A stretch of DNA of 64,000 nucleotides from Chimonanthus salicifolius. Taxonomy: Eukaryota; Streptophyta; Magnoliopsida; Laurales; Calycanthaceae. Under the pieces are notes generated by a model, which saw only the letters and a program-made list of their open reading frames with translations, did no database searches and was not told the DNA's origin. This document shows positions 61,006-64,000 of the stretch, piece by piece (the first letter of the stretch is position 1; each line of letters starts with the position of its first letter). A program made the position numbers and the translations under genes. The stretch lies in contig CM023539.1 in assembly GCA_013350335.1 (NCBI GenBank), positions 34,148,631 to 34,212,630 of the forward strand, given 5' to 3'.

Positions 61006-61038
<33 letters not shown>
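61006..61038. repeat. (CT)n microsatellite upstream of TML copy
   Basis: About 16 CT units, 170 bases before the TML start. In plants such tracts are common in 5' leaders, which hints that leader sequence is included in the copy. Confidence 0.8.
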
Positions 61039-61042
<4 letters not shown>

Positions 61043-61208
61043 CTGATCAAATTCTACGAAGAAAAGTAGTAAAAATGGCCTAATGAAAACCCTGTATCTG
61101 TTAAAAGTTTGAAACCCATGAAACTAGATGCATGGAAATTGCATAGCATAGCAGTCGAAATTTAGATCTTGGCAGAATTCGACACTCGAGAATTGAGATA
61201 GAAGAGAA

Positions 61209-63161
61209 ATGGCATGCTTGGCGCTGTCTCTGCAGCCAACCAACGGTCCAGATATTCTCCTCCAAACCCGGGAATGGTTCCCCCCAGCCCGAGCCCTCGT
61301 CGCGCTTTCTGCTTTCCGCCAGACCCGCTTCTCCTTTTACTATTCCAATAAAGGAGGCCCAACCAGCAATTCCAACTCCATTCCCTTCTCTGAGGAGAAT
61401 TTGGACTCTTCCCTCGGTGATGACCCCCTTCCTGCCTCTAGTGGCCAGGTTATTGTTGGCGTTGAGTTCAAGTACCGTGTCATCTACCGCCTTGTCAACT
61501 CTATTTATGTTCTTGCCATCACCACTGTCGATCTCCATGACTCGCTCGTCATCAACAATGTCTTTGAATGCATCACTGTAGTCAATCAGGCTGTGTCTGT
61601 TGTTGTCACCGCTTGCCGTGGTGTTGATGTCACCCCAGAAAAACTTCATAAAAAATATGCCGAGATATACATGGCGCTTGATATTGGATATTGTGCTCAG
61701 AGGTGTTAGTCGCATCCGTCTCGCTGCCATTCTTTCATCTTTGCATGGTGAGAGCATTGCCAAGATGGTTCATACCGCAATCGATGAGGAGAACTGGGCT
61801 CGTGGTGCTGATAGCTGGACTTCTATGGAAGGGCTTGCTATTGAGCACCAGGCAAATCTTGAGATGTTCTCAAATTCGATTTTTGAGTTGCCTCCAGAGA
61901 CACTGGCAGCTGGGGATGAGGTTGCTGTCACACTTGCACCTGCAGCTGTGCCATCTGAGGCACAGGAGCAGCAGCAGCAGAAGGGGGAGGAATTGGTTGC
62001 TGCAGCAGAGAAAGATCCATTTGCTGCTAGTGATGCGATCAATAACCCAGAGGAGCTTGTTGGTGGGTTCAAGAAGAGTAAGGAGGCGTCGGTTCCATCT
62101 GATGTGGCTGTGGCTCTTGCAGGGCTTGAAGTCACTACACTTCCACCTGCTGCAGCCACCCAGTCAACGTTCATCGGTGTTGGATGGGATTGAGGGGGAC
62201 TATGGTGGAGTCGAATTTGGGAATGAGGAGGCAACGTTATCGGAGGCATTCGAAGGTTTCAATGAAGCTTTTGGTGGAGGTTTGGATGGATCAGAGTTTG
62301 TGGGGACCATGAAAACTGCCAAACTACAGGGGCTTGGTGGACTTGAGTTGCTCAATACATCGGATAAGCCAGCTGAATCAAAGCCAGCTGAGGCAAGTGC
62401 AGGTGGTGCTCTTGAAAACCTTCTGGTGAAGAAAACAGAAGAAATGAAAGGGCCCCAGATGTATCTTTCTGAAGAAATCAGTGCAGAATTCTGGGAATCA
62501 TTGCTTGCTCGGGTTGAGCTACAAGGCATTGTCTACTTGAAAACAATGCCGCCAAAAGAATCTGGAGATAAGGACACTGAATTCTCATTCCGCATTGATG
62601 GCACAGCTGGCATCAAGAAGGTAGTCATGCAAGGCTCCCGAATAAGCAGCCTTGGCAATGGGTTGTTTCATGTACGGACACCACCTTCTGAGGAGCCTAT
62701 TCCAATTTTGAAATACAGCGTGCAGCCTCGCTTCACTCCAATTCCATTGAGGGTCCGTCTGCTTGCACGTTACAGTGGAACTTTGCTATCTGTGATGATC
62801 CAGTATGCCTCCAATCCTGAGTTACCGACGCCATTGAATGATGTGACATTTATTGTGAAACTGCCACATCGATCCCACTCTGCTGAAGGTGTCACCGAAG
62901 GCAGTTTTGAATTGGGAGGAGAAAGAATTGAGATGGCATGTGGAGGAGGTTCCGTTGAAAGGCCCCCCTGGTCGTCTAAGAGCACGGATGCCAGTTGATT
63001 CTGCTGAGCAGGATGACATTGATGTTACTGGATTTGTGAAATTTTCTACACAAAGAGCTTCCATTCTGTCTGGGGTTTCTCTATGCCCTGTTTCAGATGA
63101 AAAGATGGATTTTTATTTAGTCAATCACAGGTATGCAAGTAGAGTTTACATGTGCTCTTGA
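61209..63161 (+). pseudogene. TML: TPLATE-complex subunit TML (muniscin-like), intronless with three frameshifts
   Basis: TML is the medium subunit of the endocytic TPLATE adaptor complex at the plant plasma membrane. The N-terminal longin-like part (ALVALSAFRQTRF, VIYRLVNSIYVLAITT, EKLHKKYAEIYMALDI) is followed by an acidic linker with a glutamine run and by the C-terminal mu-homology domain (MYLSEEISAEFWESLLARV, VMQGSRISSLGNGLFHVR, ILKYSVQPRFTPIPLRVRLL), ending VYMCS. The reading moves through three frames. A 7-bp tandem duplication GATATTG (61680-61693) leads to a stop at 61707. A second shift near 62175-62190 leads to a stop at 62191. A third lies near 62860-62872. Overall length fits a full protein (about 650 codons). 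It is either a disabled retrocopy or a real gene with sequence errors. No poly-A tail is evident at the 3' end. Confidence 0.85.
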
Positions 63162-64000
63162 TGTGAAGAAACGGTTGTATGCTTGATGGTTCATTGTTTC
63201 TTCTATATTCTTTTCCTATTCTTTGTAGTTTGCACCCGACATTGTGATACAGTGTATTGTTTCCATGTTTGAATGAATAACTATGTTTTTTTTCTTTTGT
63301 TTTCTTCTTCTTCTTTAATTTCACTTTATGGAAACAGTTTCTTTGTTGCCTTATAGCTTTTATGTTGACAGTAAATAATACTCTGTTGCTTTACACTTGT
63401 TAATTTCGTTCTTATTTTATTAGCTGAGGCTGTGTAGCAGTTCTTGTAATTTTGGCAGAAAGGAAAGATTGCTGCTGATTTCAGGAACTGAACTGGAGAA
63501 ATATCTCAAAACTAAGAGAGAATTTTATCTCATTTATGTAAATTAGATTAAAATCAAACACTGCAGACTTGCAGCAAATATGCATATGTCTAGAGAATGG
63601 TTTCTTTTGCAGAAGAAGGCAACAGTTTTATTGTCTTATTTTTTGACATGGCAAAGTGATTTGAATGCACAAACCTATGAGGTTGCACTTAAGAACCTAT
63701 GATTTGTTCCACACACTCTTGCCAAAAGGAAACATATAAGTTGAATGAAAGCTTTACTTTTTTTATCACGAGATTCAGATGAAGTTCTAAAGAGAAGTTG
63801 TTCCACAATAATTTCTCTCTTAATATAGTAACTTAAGCCTTTGTTTTTTTTTGCTGGGTTGGAGTACTATTTCTCTGCCATAGAAATGTCAATAGCTGAT
63901 ACCATTATAAATGAAACAGCCCAGGACTCAGGTTTAAACAATTTTGGGAGTACAAAGTACTGTGACCATACCAGCATTATTGCACTAGATGCTTTCAAAA
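63162..64000 (+). other. 3' flank of TML copy
   Basis: UTR-like T-rich sequence with AATGAATAA near 63273-63281 as a possible poly-A signal. No further exon or gene recognised to the window end. Confidence 0.45.

Noticed and set aside
61600..62249. Antisense open frames over the TML copy
   Set aside because: Mirror images of the GC-rich coding strand. They lack any recognised domain.

Overview
The window is nuclear DNA of a flowering plant. It has GT-AG introns up to 5.8 kb, dense nested transposons, a plastid-DNA insertion, and genes of plant type (ALG5, type-2 metallothionein, a TML-like adaptor). The plastid insertion carries an uninterrupted infA reading frame. Many eudicot plastomes have lost infA, so this fits weakly with a magnoliid, early-diverging or monocot lineage. 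No species is claimed.

Layout: (1) 794-19710 is one hAT DNA transposon with an exact 8-bp target duplication. Its minus-strand transposase gene (BED finger, catalytic domain, C-terminal dimerisation region) is readable through four exons. It is cut in the last exon by an 11.8-kb LTR retrotransposon (2892-14729) with an exact 5-bp duplication. The retrotransposon has two nearly identical 3.8-kb LTRs but keeps only a decayed integrase. (2) 21697-39743 is a complete 11-exon ALG5 gene (dolichyl-phosphate glucosyltransferase, about 335 codons). Its introns hold a LINE tail, two SINEs with target duplications, a Ty3 gag fragment, LTR-like duplications, a TRIM with TSD, and an infA/rps8 plastid insertion. 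(3) 40.2-53 kb has no host gene. It contains a decayed pararetrovirus-like fragment and a run of short hAT-type elements, five of which have recognisable 8-bp duplications. (4) 53468-54460 is a three-exon type-2 metallothionein gene. (5) 55.5-60.2 kb holds a decayed LINE, a hAT-like element that has captured a piece of a 2-oxoglutarate dehydrogenase E2 gene, a TRIM and another hAT MITE. (6) 61209-63161 is an intronless, three-times frameshifted copy of the TPLATE-complex subunit TML.

The host genes are unrelated housekeeping functions and form no pathway. The main story is the transposon community. A structurally complete hAT may have served as source for short relatives sharing its ATCGGCCGAT subterminal palindrome, and it was then silenced by a young, non-autonomous retrotransposon. 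Coordinates, splice sites and duplications were read by eye. Family names rest on recognised motifs, not on database searches.
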